Below are positions 8,768-17,713 of a DNA stretch of 64,000 bases, one piece after another (the first letter of the stretch is position 1; every line of letters begins with the position of its first letter). This stretch comes from Candidatus Megaera polyxenophila (lineage in GTDB: Bacteria > Pseudomonadota > Alphaproteobacteria > Rickettsiales > Rickettsiaceae), in assembly GCA_037101405.1 (NCBI GenBank), contig AP017964.1:1304001-1368000 (forward strand), given 5' to 3'. The position numbers were made by a program, and so were the translations under genes. Below the pieces are notes generated by a model. That model had not been told where the DNA came from and made no database searches. It saw nothing but the letters and a program-made list of their open reading frames with translations.

Positions 8768-9758
8768 GCTCCTGGGTAATATCATTTTTTTAATATGCTC
8801 AGCGCCGTCTGTGTGCAATACACATCTTAACATAGCTAGTATTTTTAATGGCAATTTAGTACCTCAGATTCAAGTTTTGCATGGGGGATTGTCATCACCG
8901 GGAGTATATAAATTTAGAAAAAATGATAAAGAATATGTTCTTAGATTAAGTCACCCAAATAGATCAATTTCTGAAAGGGAAAGGACAGTGCAATGTTATA
9001 AATTAGCTTCTAATAATGGAATCGCTCCTATTATAAAATATACCAATGCAGATGGAGTTATTGTTTCAGATTATATAAATGGTAATTATGTTTCCAAGAC
9101 AGACTTGCAAAGCAAAAAATTATTGCCAGAACTAGCAAAAACTATTAAAAAATTACATAGTATTGATGGGTTTCCCTCATCTAAAGATATTTTTACTATT
9201 CGCCAAAGTTTTGAAAAGCAGGTCCTTCTCTTAAATTCTAGTTTGGTATTAAAAGCTTCAAAATATCTAAAGTTGGTTGATAGAATTCTTTTAAAAGATA
9301 AAGTTACACTTGTTGCAACACATAATGATTTAAAACCCGAAAATATTTTTTTTAATAATAAATTTATGATTATAGATTGGGAGGCGGCTTGCCTTGGTTA
9401 CTCCTATTTTGATTTGGCTACTATCCTTATTTTTTATAACCTGTCTGATGATGAGCAGAATGAATTTTTAGAAGCTTACTATAATAGAAAACCTACTATA
9501 ATGGAAAAAGAAAAAATAAATCTCTTTAAGCAAGAAGTGTTAGGATATTACGGAATGGCATATTTAATGCTTTCTGTATATAAAAACCTCCCTCCTTTAT
9601 CATCTGAAGAGATTAATAACCTACCAGAGTTGCATGATTATTTGGAAAATAAATTTCTTCAAAACGACACATTAGACTCTTATCTTAAAGCTCAAAAACT
9701 GGGGTGGATCTTGATTAAAAAATTAATGAAAATTGGGGTAGCAGCAACATCTCTGTAA
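8760..9758 (+). CDS. APH/choline-kinase-like phosphotransferase
   Basis: 332 aa from ATG 8760, chosen because GGAG (8749-8752) sits 7 nt upstream and the ATG overlaps the previous stop; an in-frame ATG at 8739 is possible. Aminoglycoside-phosphotransferase/choline-kinase fold (PF01636): small lobe with 'YKFRKNDKEYVLRLS', Brenner catalytic motif 'THNDLKPENIFF', and the metal-binding 'MIIDWEAACLGYSYFD'. It may phosphorylate a choline/ethanolamine-like head group or inactivate the cell's own toxic product. As the last gene of an operon with an exporter, a self-resistance or tailoring kinase is plausible, but this is inference. Confidence 0.8.
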   Translation: MVKLLGNIIFLICSAPSVCNTHLNIASIFNGNLVPQIQVLHGGLSSPGVYKFRKNDKEYVLRLSHPNRSISERERTVQCYKLASNNGIAPIIKYTNADGVIVSDYINGNYVSKTDLQSKKLLPELAKTIKKLHSIDGFPSSKDIFTIRQSFEKQVLLLNSSLVLKASKYLKLVDRILLKDKVTLVATHNDLKPENIFFNNKFMIIDWEAACLGYSYFDLATILIFYNLSDDEQNEFLEAYYNRKPTIMEKEKINLFKQEVLGYYGMAYLMLSVYKNLPPLSSEEINNLPELHDYLENKFLQNDTLDSYLKAQKLGWILIKKLMKIGVAATSL

Positions 9759-9760
9759 AA

Positions 9761-9808
9761 AGGTACGGTTTTGAGAATGGATTTTCTTCAAAACCGTACT
9801 TTTTTTTT
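9761..9808 (+). terminator. Rho-independent terminator of the 0-10 kb operon
   Basis: A perfect 12-bp stem, GTACGGTTTTGA at 9763-9774 and TCAAAACCGTAC at 9788-9799, encloses a 13-nt loop and is followed by nine T. It starts 4 nt after the kinase stop codon and marks the end of the operon. Confidence 0.93.
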
Positions 9809-9987
9809 AGTTTTCAAGTTTCTTTTTATTTTTATCGACAAAATATGTCCCCATAGGGATAACATGTTTATAGGGTAATAAAGAAATATGTGATAAACTT
9901 TTTTCATCGTAAGCGTTCGGGGAAGGTGGTCTAGTAAAAAGGGAAATAAAGGGTAAAATTTCTTGAATATAAAAATCAGGAGATTTT

Positions 9988-10329
9988 ATGGCAAAAAGAA
10001 AACGAATATACGTATCACCGGAGAAGAAGAAACAAATAATAAAGGAAATATTACAAAATGGTAGTAATATAAAATTATTGGCGGAAAAATATCAGGTAAC
10101 GGCAAGGACACTTAGTAAATGGGGAAGCGATTACTACAAAGCAGAAGAAGGAAAGGAACCAAAACTGGAGCAACATTTTGTAGAAGTTCAGGTAGGAAGC
10201 GATATAAAAAAGCGCTATCTTAAAAAAGTAGAATTATTATTAGATAATCATAGATGCAGTATAGAGGGGAGATTAAATAGCGAGCAACTGATAAAAGTTC
10301 TGCAAATACTGGAGGAAGCTTCATGTTAA
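9988..10329 (+). CDS. IS66 TnpA (HTH protein)
   Basis: 113 aa. The N-terminal helix-turn-helix ('LLAEKYQVTARTLSKWG') matches the IS66 Orf1/TnpA accessory protein, preceded by a basic stretch 'MAKRKRIYVSPEKKKQ'. A good ribosome site (AGGAG) precedes the ATG. It overlaps tnpB by 7 bp. The reading frame is intact although the element's main transposase gene is broken. Confidence 0.85.
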   Translation: MAKRKRIYVSPEKKKQIIKEILQNGSNIKLLAEKYQVTARTLSKWGSDYYKAEEGKEPKLEQHFVEVQVGSDIKKRYLKKVELLLDNHRCSIEGRLNSEQLIKVLQILEEASC

Positions 10330-10673
10330 ATCCGGATAGCAGTTGCCGAATATACCTGTGTACAGGCCACAAGGATATGAGAAAAGGCGTACATAGTTTA
10401 TCTATACTTGCACAAACAATAATATCTGATAATTTCAAGGTAGGAGCGTTATTTATATTTCGAGTCAAGAGCGCAGATAAAATAAAAATACTATGGTGGG
10501 ACGGACAGGGATTTTGCTTATATTACAAGCAGCTAGATAGTGGTAAATTCACGTGGCCAAAGTTAGAGGAGCAAAAAACATTGATAATAACAAGAGCACA
10601 ACTGAGTATGTTAATGGAAGCGATTGATTGGAGGAATCCAGTAAGGCATGAGGGTCCGACATACGTAGCTTAA
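10323..10673 (+). CDS. IS66 TnpB
   Basis: 116 aa, IS66 Orf2-like protein (PF05717), an accessory protein required for transposition in this family. It shows the hallmark stretches 'LCTGHKDMRKGVHSL', 'ILWWDGQGFCLYYKQLD' and 'GKFTWPK'. Start ATG overlaps the tnpA end. The length is normal for the family and the frame is intact. Confidence 0.9.
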   Translation: MLNPDSSCRIYLCTGHKDMRKGVHSLSILAQTIISDNFKVGALFIFRVKSADKIKILWWDGQGFCLYYKQLDSGKFTWPKLEEQKTLIITRAQLSMLMEAIDWRNPVRHEGPTYVA

Positions 10674-10684
10674 AACGATTAAAA

Positions 10685-12307
10685 ATGGAAAACAAGATAA
10701 GTAATTTACCGCCCGAAATAGAGTCATTACATAAGCTAGTTGCTAGTTTACACGGCAAGAATCGGGATCTACTTGAGCAAAATAACAATTGGTCTTCTAA
10801 ATACCAGAAACTATCAAATCAAAATACGGAACTGTCAAAGAAAAATACTGAATTATTGGACCGAGTGAATAAACTGGAGGAACAATTAAAGCTTTTGAAA
10901 GCAAAAAGATTCGGTAAATCATCAGAAAAGCTAGAGCATAAAATAGATATAGTAGAAAGATTACTGGAAGAGGAGGAGTTGTTATTAGGATTCCAGTCAA
11001 ATAGCACCACTTTTATAGGAGATACGATAGGGGAAAAGTCACAAGCAAAAAGGAAGAAGCTACCTGATCATTTACCAAGAGAAGAAGTAGTACTGATGCC
11101 TGAGCCCCAAATGTGACTCCTGTGGCGGAGAAGAGTTCCGCACTATAGAAGAAGACATATCGGAAGTGTTAGAGCATATACCTGAAACATTCAAGGTAAT
11201 AAGATATATAAGACCAAGATGTGCTTGTATAAAATGTGATAATATTATGCAGGCTTACGCTCCATCAAAAGTAATAGATAAAGGAAATGTAGGTGCTGGA
11301 TTACTTGCCCATATAGTTGTAAATAAATATTGTAACCACTTGCCTGCGTATCGTCAATCCCAGATATATGAGAGAGAAGGAGTTGATTTACCTAGATCAA
11401 CAATATCTGGTTGGTTAGGAGGGGGAGCAAAATTACTTGAACCATTAGCAAAAAAGATACAGGAATATATATTTGAAGCCGGTCAAATTCATGGAGATGA
11501 TACTCCGGTAAAGGTACTGGAACCTGGAACCGGTCAAACCAAAACTGGAAGAATCTGGACATATGTAAGGGATGGTAGACCTAAGGGGGATGAATACCCG
11601 ATAGCGGCTTGTTATTTTTATAGTCCTGATAGAAAGGAGAAAGGCCGGAATCTCATCTGAAGAATTTTGCAGGTATATTACACGCCGATAGCTATGCAGG
11701 GTACAATGGATTATATAAAAGTGAAGATAATCCGAATGCTACAATAGAGGAAGCAGCATGCTGGGCCCATAGCCGAAGGAAGTTTTACGATATCATAGTA
11801 AGTAACGATAAGGCTAATATTGCTTTGGCAATTGTTGAAAAAATAGCCGAGATATATGAAATTGAATCCCAGATCCGTGGATTAAAACCGGAACAGAGGT
11901 TAAAAGTTCGCCGGGAAAAATCAAAAGGGTTAGTAGATGAACTCTTTGTTGGACTTAATAAAGCATATAAACAATTACCGAATAAAAGTTCTACTTCTAA
12001 GGCTATCAAATATGCTCTTAATAATGAGACAGCATTAAGGAGATTCCTAGATAACGGCAATATTGAAATAGATAATAATGCCGCAGAACGAGCACTCAGA
12101 GCTGTTGCTATCGGCAGGAAAAACTGGCTTTTTGCTGGTTCTGATAAAGGCGGTAATACTGCAGCCATCTTCTATACCTTAATTGAAACAGCAAAACTTA
12201 ATAATATAAATCCTGTTAAATATTTACATAAAGTTTTTGAAGTTATTCAGGATTATAAGGCTAATCACATCGAAGACCTTCTCCCCTGGAATATTAAATT
12301 AGAATAA
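10685..12307 (+). pseudogene. IS66 TnpC transposase, two frameshifts
   Basis: Three pieces in different frames together cover a full IS66 transposase: 10685-11116 (coiled coil and start of the zinc finger), the piece ending at 11660 (zinc-finger and catalytic core, 'IHGDDTPVKVLEPG'), and the piece ending at 12307 ('NNAAERALRAVAIGRKNWLFAGS'). The first break lies in the CCCC run near 11106; dropping one C restores PEPKCDSCGG. The second lies near 11637; adding one G restores DRKGERPESHLKNF. Both are single-base indels, so the gene is inactive. Confidence 0.88.
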
Positions 12308-12380
12308 ATTAAATAACAAGGGCTGGTTTGCCGAACGCTTACTAATAAACTATTAATTACATTTGTAAATTGCATTAATT

Positions 12381-12411
12381 ATGCTTTTTGCTGCTTAGCA
12401 AAAAATGGCAT
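12381..12411 (-). terminator. Hairpin downstream of the NB-ARC gene
   Basis: ATGCTTTTTGCT (12381-12392) pairs with AGCAAAAAATGGCAT (12397-12411) with a small bulge and a 4-nt loop. It lies just past the stop of the minus-strand gene at 12425. There is no good U-tract on the minus strand, so termination is only likely. Confidence 0.4.
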
Positions 12412-12424
12412 TATTCTTGTTTTA

Positions 12425-15400
12425 TCATAGAATCTCCGAGAAAAGATTCTGATTCTTAAGCTTAGATTGAATTCTTTGAATATGTACAGAGTCATATGGG
12501 AAGGATTTTGTCACTATTTCAAGAGCCTGAGTTAAACAATCAAGAGATTGTACTTTAAAACTATCTGATTTCTTTATATTGTTACTATTCCTTTCCTGTT
12601 CATATTTTTTAAAAAACAAACTGCTTAAATTCTCTAGTGAAATGTAAGCTTCTGGGTGCTTTTTTTGCTTATATATATTTAAAGCTTGGTTAAATAAACT
12701 TTTAGCTAGCTCTAAATCCCCCTTTAGCATACTAACTTCTCCTAAGCTGTTTATAATTCCAGCGGTTTGGGTATGATTCTCACCATAATTCTGTTTATAA
12801 ATGGTAAGAGCTTGGCTCAATAATTTTTGTGCTTTGTCATAATCTTTTGAATGCTTATAAGTATTTCCTAAGTGAAACATTACCCAAGCAGCTGTTACAT
12901 GATCTGGCCTAAAGTAATTGTAGTAAATGGTCAAACTCTCATTAAACAGATCTCTGGCTTTCAAAGCATCTCCTAAAGCACTATAAATGCAACCTAGATG
13001 AGTTAAAACCCAAGCTGTTTCAATACAATTTTTTCCATTATGCTTAAGATAAAGCTTAAGTGATTGTTCTAATAGCACTCGAGCTTTATCATAATTACCT
13101 ATGCTCCCATAAAGATTTCCTAAACGCGCTTGAACCCAAGCTGTTTGAGTATGATCAGAACCATAATATTCGTTATAAATAACTAAAGCTTGCTCTAGTA
13201 ATTCTTGGGCTCGCTTAAAATTACCTACATTTTTATCATTACTTCCTAAATAAGCTTGAACACGTGCAGTTTCAATATGCTTATTACTATAATTATTCTG
13301 ATAAATTCTAAATCCATTTTCTAAAAATTCTTTTGCCTTAGCATAATCTCCTATATTCCTGTAAATATTTCCTAGATATATAAAGACCCAAGCAGTTCTG
13401 TTATGTTTCTTACCATAATGTTTCTCATATACAAGTAGAGCTTTCTCTAAGAGCCCCTTAGCTTTATGATAATCCCCCATATTTCTATAAACATTACCTA
13501 AACGAGTAGTAACCCATGAAGTTTGTAAATGATCTGGTCCATAGTAGTCTTTATATACAGAGAGCACTTCCTCCAGTAGGGTTCTTGCTTTTGCATAATT
13601 ACCAATATAGAAATAATAAATCCCTAACCTAATCTTGAGGTGAGAAGCTGTAAGTTTATCTACTAGGAGATTATGCCCTAAGAAAGCCTCAACATGTGAC
13701 ACTAGTATAGACACATTATCGATGTGTTTCTTTAATCCTTTATCCATCGAATCTGCCAGAACATCGGCTATAGATTGAATTTGCTTAGCGCCTTTCTCTA
13801 GCTCAAGTAATTTAATAAGATACTCTAGTGTTATAGTTTGAGTACTACGATGAATAGATAAAGCAGGATCTACTTGATTTAATGATTTTTCAGTTATTAA
13901 AGAGCATTTCCTTAATTCATGAATAAACTTACTAACAATCACGCTATCCTTATATCTACTCAAGAGTTCCTTGGGTATATTTTGTGAATTTATTATGCTA
14001 ATAAATAGTAAAAGATCTTTAAAATCAGGATGAGCTTTGATAATATGCTTAACAGGTAAGGAAATAACATCATAGCGTGTTTTAGTGTAGTTTCCTATGT
14101 CACTCAATATAAACTCATGTATTGAAGTAACTTCTTCTTTAGACTCAGAAATATATCTTAAGTACTTGTCATAAGAGATTTTCTCTTCTTTAAGGTAGGA
14201 AGCAGCTATGGAGATATCCAAAGGAAATGATGGAATTTTATCCAAAAACTTAGTTATTAATGGTTGCTCAATTTCTAAATTACCGCGACTATTATTTATA
14301 ATTTTATTAAAGAGCTCTAGTTTCTCCTCCTTTTTTAGCTCTCCAATCTCAATAACATTCGAAGTATTAATATAGCTGTTATAAGCTATATTACTGTCCT
14401 GAGTAGTAATTATTACTTTACCATTTCCCCAGACTTTTTCATCATAAGGAAAACAATCTTTGATGTCTTGAAATGTTACCACGTTATTATAAATAATAAG
14501 CCAATCAGGATAATTTTTAATTTTTTTAGTTATGAATAAAAGTAGTTTACGCTCCCTTTCATATGTGTCTTTTATTTCAGGTATTATTCTTAGTTCTTGT
14601 TTTTCTTCTTCTGTTTGACAAAGAGAATAAGCAAGCTGCTTAAAAGAAAATATAAGGCTTTCCTTAGTTTCGCTATTTATTTCCCATACTAAGGGGATTT
14701 TTTGCTTACGAGCATATCGATGAGCTATTGTTGTTTTTCCTGAACCACCAATACCTACCAATACAACTATTTGTATACCATTTTTATCTACTAGCTTTTG
14801 TTTTATTTTATCAAGAACTGATGAGTGAGATAATAGAATACTCTCATGAGGTAATGCTAAGTCTGATCTAATCTCATTAAAGCTATGGTGCCTGGTGAAT
14901 AATGTAGGGCTTATAAAATAAACTATCAGTAAAACGAGGCAAACAGTTAAAAGAAATAAAATAGAAAAATTTTGGTATATTGGTTTTCTTTTGAATAGAG
15001 TAGAAGAAAGTGAAGGATTTTTCTCCATAGCTTCTCCTTTCCAAGAGCTTATAATTGATTGATAATCTTTTTTAAACTCCTGAATAAAAATCTCTAAAGA
15101 TGGTTTGTCGATAAGTTTTGATAATAAATCTAGCGTAACGAAATAGTAGTTTTTATCCTTACGAAAATCTACATACTGAATGTTTTTAGGCGGCTCTATG
15201 CTCTTATCCTCTGAAATCATTAAAAGAAGAATATTTTGGTACTTATTATTTTGTGCTGGTAAATCCCCTATTTGAGTATAAATATTATAATTATTCTTTT
15301 CAGCATTTATATTTTGATCCACTAAGGCAATATTAGCTAGCTCTAAATCCCCCTTTAATTGCTCTAAAGTATTTTTCTCTTCGATATCTACTTGATTGGT

Positions 15401-15769
15401 TTTAAATGAACATCTAAGTGGTTGTTTATTAAACAACTTACCTATTTTTATTAAATAATCATTAAACAAAGATTCAATTAATATTTGTAAATAGTAGTGC
15501 TTTAAAAAAGATAATTTCCCAGATTTAACGATAAAGTCAATCAAATATTCTCGTGAACTATGGCCTATTTTAAGCATTATGTTATGTACATGAGTGCCAA
15601 CCGTTCGAGGAGAAATGAACAGTAATGATGCTATTTTCTTTTCTCCTCTATTGTGCACAACACAAGCAATTATATCAATTTCTCTACGGGTAAATTTTAT
15701 GTTGCTAATAATATTCAACTCAAGGTTATATATTACCTGCCGTTGATTAGGACTTATAATAAACTCCAT
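12425..15769 (-). CDS. LuxR-HTH / membrane segment / NB-ARC / TPR signalling protein
   Basis: 1114 aa. Residues ~25-85 form a LuxR-type HTH ('FTRREIDIIACV', 'ISPRTVGTHVHNIMLKIG'). Residues ~267-290 are one strong hydrophobic stretch ('FSILFLLTVCLVLLIVYF'). A STAND NTPase of NB-ARC type follows: Walker A 'GIGGSGKTT' at 339-347, Walker B-like 'WLIIYNN' near 423, sensor 'KVIITTQD' near 451. From ~700 to 1060 there are about eight 42-residue kinesin-light-chain-type TPRs ('TAWVxxxLGNxYxxxGDYxKA'). STAND proteins are ligand-triggered switches, with the TPRs as sensor. Separate terminators and opposite strand make it a single-gene unit. Function could be transcriptional control, host signal sensing or defence; I cannot choose. 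Confidence 0.85.
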   Translation of the reverse strand: MEFIISPNQRQVIYNLELNIISNIKFTRREIDIIACVVHNRGEKKIASLLFISPRTVGTHVHNIMLKIGHSSREYLIDFIVKSGKLSFLKHYYLQILIESLFNDYLIKIGKLFNKQPLRCSFKTNQVDIEEKNTLEQLKGDLELANIALVDQNINAEKNNYNIYTQIGDLPAQNNKYQNILLLMISEDKSIEPPKNIQYVDFRKDKNYYFVTLDLLSKLIDKPSLEIFIQEFKKDYQSIISSWKGEAMEKNPSLSSTLFKRKPIYQNFSILFLLTVCLVLLIVYFISPTLFTRHHSFNEIRSDLALPHESILLSHSSVLDKIKQKLVDKNGIQIVVLVGIGGSGKTTIAHRYARKQKIPLVWEINSETKESLIFSFKQLAYSLCQTEEEKQELRIIPEIKDTYERERKLLLFITKKIKNYPDWLIIYNNVVTFQDIKDCFPYDEKVWGNGKVIITTQDSNIAYNSYINTSNVIEIGELKKEEKLELFNKIINNSRGNLEIEQPLITKFLDKIPSFPLDISIAASYLKEEKISYDKYLRYISESKEEVTSIHEFILSDIGNYTKTRYDVISLPVKHIIKAHPDFKDLLLFISIINSQNIPKELLSRYKDSVIVSKFIHELRKCSLITEKSLNQVDPALSIHRSTQTITLEYLIKLLELEKGAKQIQSIADVLADSMDKGLKKHIDNVSILVSHVEAFLGHNLLVDKLTASHLKIRLGIYYFYIGNYAKARTLLEEVLSVYKDYYGPDHLQTSWVTTRLGNVYRNMGDYHKAKGLLEKALLVYEKHYGKKHNRTAWVFIYLGNIYRNIGDYAKAKEFLENGFRIYQNNYSNKHIETARVQAYLGSNDKNVGNFKRAQELLEQALVIYNEYYGSDHTQTAWVQARLGNLYGSIGNYDKARVLLEQSLKLYLKHNGKNCIETAWVLTHLGCIYSALGDALKARDLFNESLTIYYNYFRPDHVTAAWVMFHLGNTYKHSKDYDKAQKLLSQALTIYKQNYGENHTQTAGIINSLGEVSMLKGDLELAKSLFNQALNIYKQKKHPEAYISLENLSSLFFKKYEQERNSNNIKKSDSFKVQSLDCLTQALEIVTKSFPYDSVHIQRIQSKLKNQNLFSEIL

Positions 15770-15832
15770 TCAAAAGACTGATTTAGTTAACAAACAGAGC
15801 TTAGCAAATTACTACTTTTATATCTAACCATT

Positions 15833-17153
15833 ATAGTGGACTGAAGAAGTCAGACAGTAAAATCAATAGTTTTGTTTCGCAAAAGATATAAAATTAAAAG
15901 AAACATAATTTAAATATATGACAAAAAAGCATATTAAAAATTTCAGTGCAGAATATAAAACTAAAGTAGTGTTGGAATTACTAGAATCGGAGGTAACTAT
16001 ATCTCAATTATCAAAGAAATATGAAATTACTCCAAAGACTATTCAAAATTGGAAGAAGCATTTTTTAAGTAATGCATCAATGGCTTTTGAGCCGGCAAAA
16101 GTAGTCAGTGAGTACAAAACAGAAATTGAGGAGTTAAAATCTCAAAATGATGAATTAGCAAAAGCTCTGGGGAAGGCTACAATAGAGAGGGACTGGGCGT
16201 TGGGAAAGCTAAACGGCTTGGATATAGCAAATAAACGAGATCTTGTCGATTCCAAGCTGAAAGAATTATCAATGGCAAGACAATGCGAATTATTGAAGAT
16301 AAATAGATCTATGCTTTATTATCAGCCCCAAATAATGAGCTTATACAACAAAAAGATTATGGATAGAATAGATGAAATATATACAGATAATCCAGAGTAT
16401 GGTTATCGTTTTATTTATAAATCTTTATTAGAGGAAGGATTAAATATTGGTAGAGATCGTACTCTCAAATACATGGGTATTATGGGTATAGAGGCTATTT
16501 ATCCAAAGAAAAAGAAATCTATCTCTATGCAGAATAAAGATCATAAGATATATCCATATCTCCTTGAGCCTTATTGGCAAATATATAACGGTAGTCGGTC
16601 TGTATACGTACCAAGATCAAATGAAGTATGGAGCGGGGATATAACATACATTAGAACCCCGATAGGCTTTATGTATATGGCAGCAATTATAGATTGGCAC
16701 AGTAAAGCTATATTGAGTTATAAACTGTCAAATTCAATGGATGCAAGCCTTGTAACGAGTATTTTAGAAGACGCTCTTAGTAAGTACCCACCTCCGCTGA
16801 TATTCAATAGTGATCAAGGTAGTCAGTATACCGGCTCAGAACATATAAAAATACTCGAGAAATACGGTATACAAATCTCTATGAACGGTAAAGGCAGAAG
16901 CATCGATAACATTGTTATGGAGAGATTTTTTAAGACTCTAAAATATAATTGTATATTTATAAATGAATTTAACAATATCTCAGAACTTAGGGAGGGGATT
17001 AACATATATGTAGATAAATATAATAATAGAAGATTTCATTCTAGTATTGGTTATAAAAAACCTATGGATGTTTATCTCAATGCATTACAAAATGCAGCAT
17101 GATAATAGGAAACAAAATCTACAAAAATTTGTCTTGATTTTTCAGTCCACTAT
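15833..17153 (+). mobile_element. IS-B copy 1 (IS3-type, 1321 bp)
   Basis: The element runs from ATAGTGGACTGAAG to TCAGTCCACTAT with inverted repeat ends (ATAGTGGACTGA). A 3-bp duplication ATT flanks it (15830-15832, 17154-17156). The second copy at 32645-33965 has the same length and ends but a different duplication (AGT), which fixes the borders. It lies between the start of the NB-ARC gene and a broken DUF1398 gene, so it may have replaced the promoter region of the former. Confidence 0.92.
15918..17102 (+). CDS. IS-B transposase, single-frame IS3 type, copy 1
   Basis: 394 aa; OrfA and OrfB are fused in one frame. The N-terminal HTH ('LSKKYEITPKTIQNWKKH') is followed by a coiled coil, a HTH_21-like linker ('LSMARQCELLKINRSMLYY') and the DDE integrase core: 'VWSGDITYI', 'FNSDQGSQY' and 'NIVMERFFKTLK'. 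It aligns without gaps to IS-A OrfA+OrfB across the junction. All catalytic residues are present, so the copy may be active. Confidence 0.93.
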   Translation: MTKKHIKNFSAEYKTKVVLELLESEVTISQLSKKYEITPKTIQNWKKHFLSNASMAFEPAKVVSEYKTEIEELKSQNDELAKALGKATIERDWALGKLNGLDIANKRDLVDSKLKELSMARQCELLKINRSMLYYQPQIMSLYNKKIMDRIDEIYTDNPEYGYRFIYKSLLEEGLNIGRDRTLKYMGIMGIEAIYPKKKKSISMQNKDHKIYPYLLEPYWQIYNGSRSVYVPRSNEVWSGDITYIRTPIGFMYMAAIIDWHSKAILSYKLSNSMDASLVTSILEDALSKYPPPLIFNSDQGSQYTGSEHIKILEKYGIQISMNGKGRSIDNIVMERFFKTLKYNCIFINEFNNISELREGINIYVDKYNNRRFHSSIGYKKPMDVYLNALQNAA

Positions 17154-17174
17154 ATTAACCATATTCTCCAGCTT

Positions 17175-17547
17175 TTATCTTTTTATTTCAACAGCTGGGT
17201 ATTCTTCCAAATAACTTTCACCATTTGCACCATAATAAGTAACTTTTCTAGTAATAAAATCTACTTCATACTCGATAACTCCAGCTTTCCAGGAAGCACA
17301 TAGGAATTCAGGAAAAGTACAAAGACCTTCTTGATCAGATCTAATTGCGCTGATCAAAGCTTCACGGTCAAACTTTGGGATTTCATGAATACCTTTTATA
17401 ATAGGAATCCCTTGTTGAACTACTGCTCCGTCTTCTGTTAAATAAATAGATTGACACGACGGCAAAAACGGGGAAACCACCAGATTTTGGACGAATTGAG
17501 ATTGCATATTGCTGTGCCTCAGTAAGTTTATCAGCAATTTTATTCAT
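17175..17547 (-). pseudogene. DUF1398-like protein, internal deletion
   Basis: The gene begins at ATG 17547 with MNKIADKLTEAQQYAI and 'RPKSGGFPVF', then the frame changes; the remainder ('SIYLTEDGAVVQQGIPI', 'FPEFLCASWKAGVIEYEVDF', 'VTYYGANGESYLEEYPAVE') is in another frame ending at 17175. The family (DUF1398, sometimes called phage envelope protein) normally has about 15-20 residues between 'GGFP' and 'LPSCQSIYL', so a small out-of-frame deletion occurred near 17463. The function of the family is not established. IS-B lies next to its 3' end. Confidence 0.65.
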
Positions 17548-17713
17548 GTATTTTCTTCTGTTTAACTTAATTGAGCTAACATTATTATTAATATAACTTC
17601 ACAGACTATCAAAAACTAGTCCATTTTAAAGTATTACATAATTCATAATAAGATTGTTTCCATAAAATAAAACTACTTGTAATATACTATAAATTAAACG
17701 AACGTTTAGATGA

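Larger units (their letters stand above)
9909..12342 (+). mobile_element. IS66-family element, decayed
   Basis: The ends are the perfect inverted repeat GTAAGCGTTCGG (9909-9920) and CCGAACGCTTAC (12331-12342), typical of IS66 termini. Inside are the three IS66 genes tnpA, tnpB and tnpC in order. I see no 8-bp target duplication (flanks TTTTCATC and TAATAAAC), and tnpC is frameshifted, so the copy is old or was rearranged and is probably immobile. Confidence 0.9.

Noticed and set aside
10220-11010. Several minus-strand open frames inside the IS66 element
   Set aside because: They lie opposite tnpA, tnpB and tnpC, are low-complexity (Ser/Leu/Phe-rich) and match no family; shadows of the real genes.
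12425-15769. Calling the NB-ARC/TPR protein an Avs-type antiphage system
   Set aside because: It has a LuxR HTH instead of an effector nuclease or protease domain, and no other defence genes are adjacent. STAND plus TPR alone is not enough.
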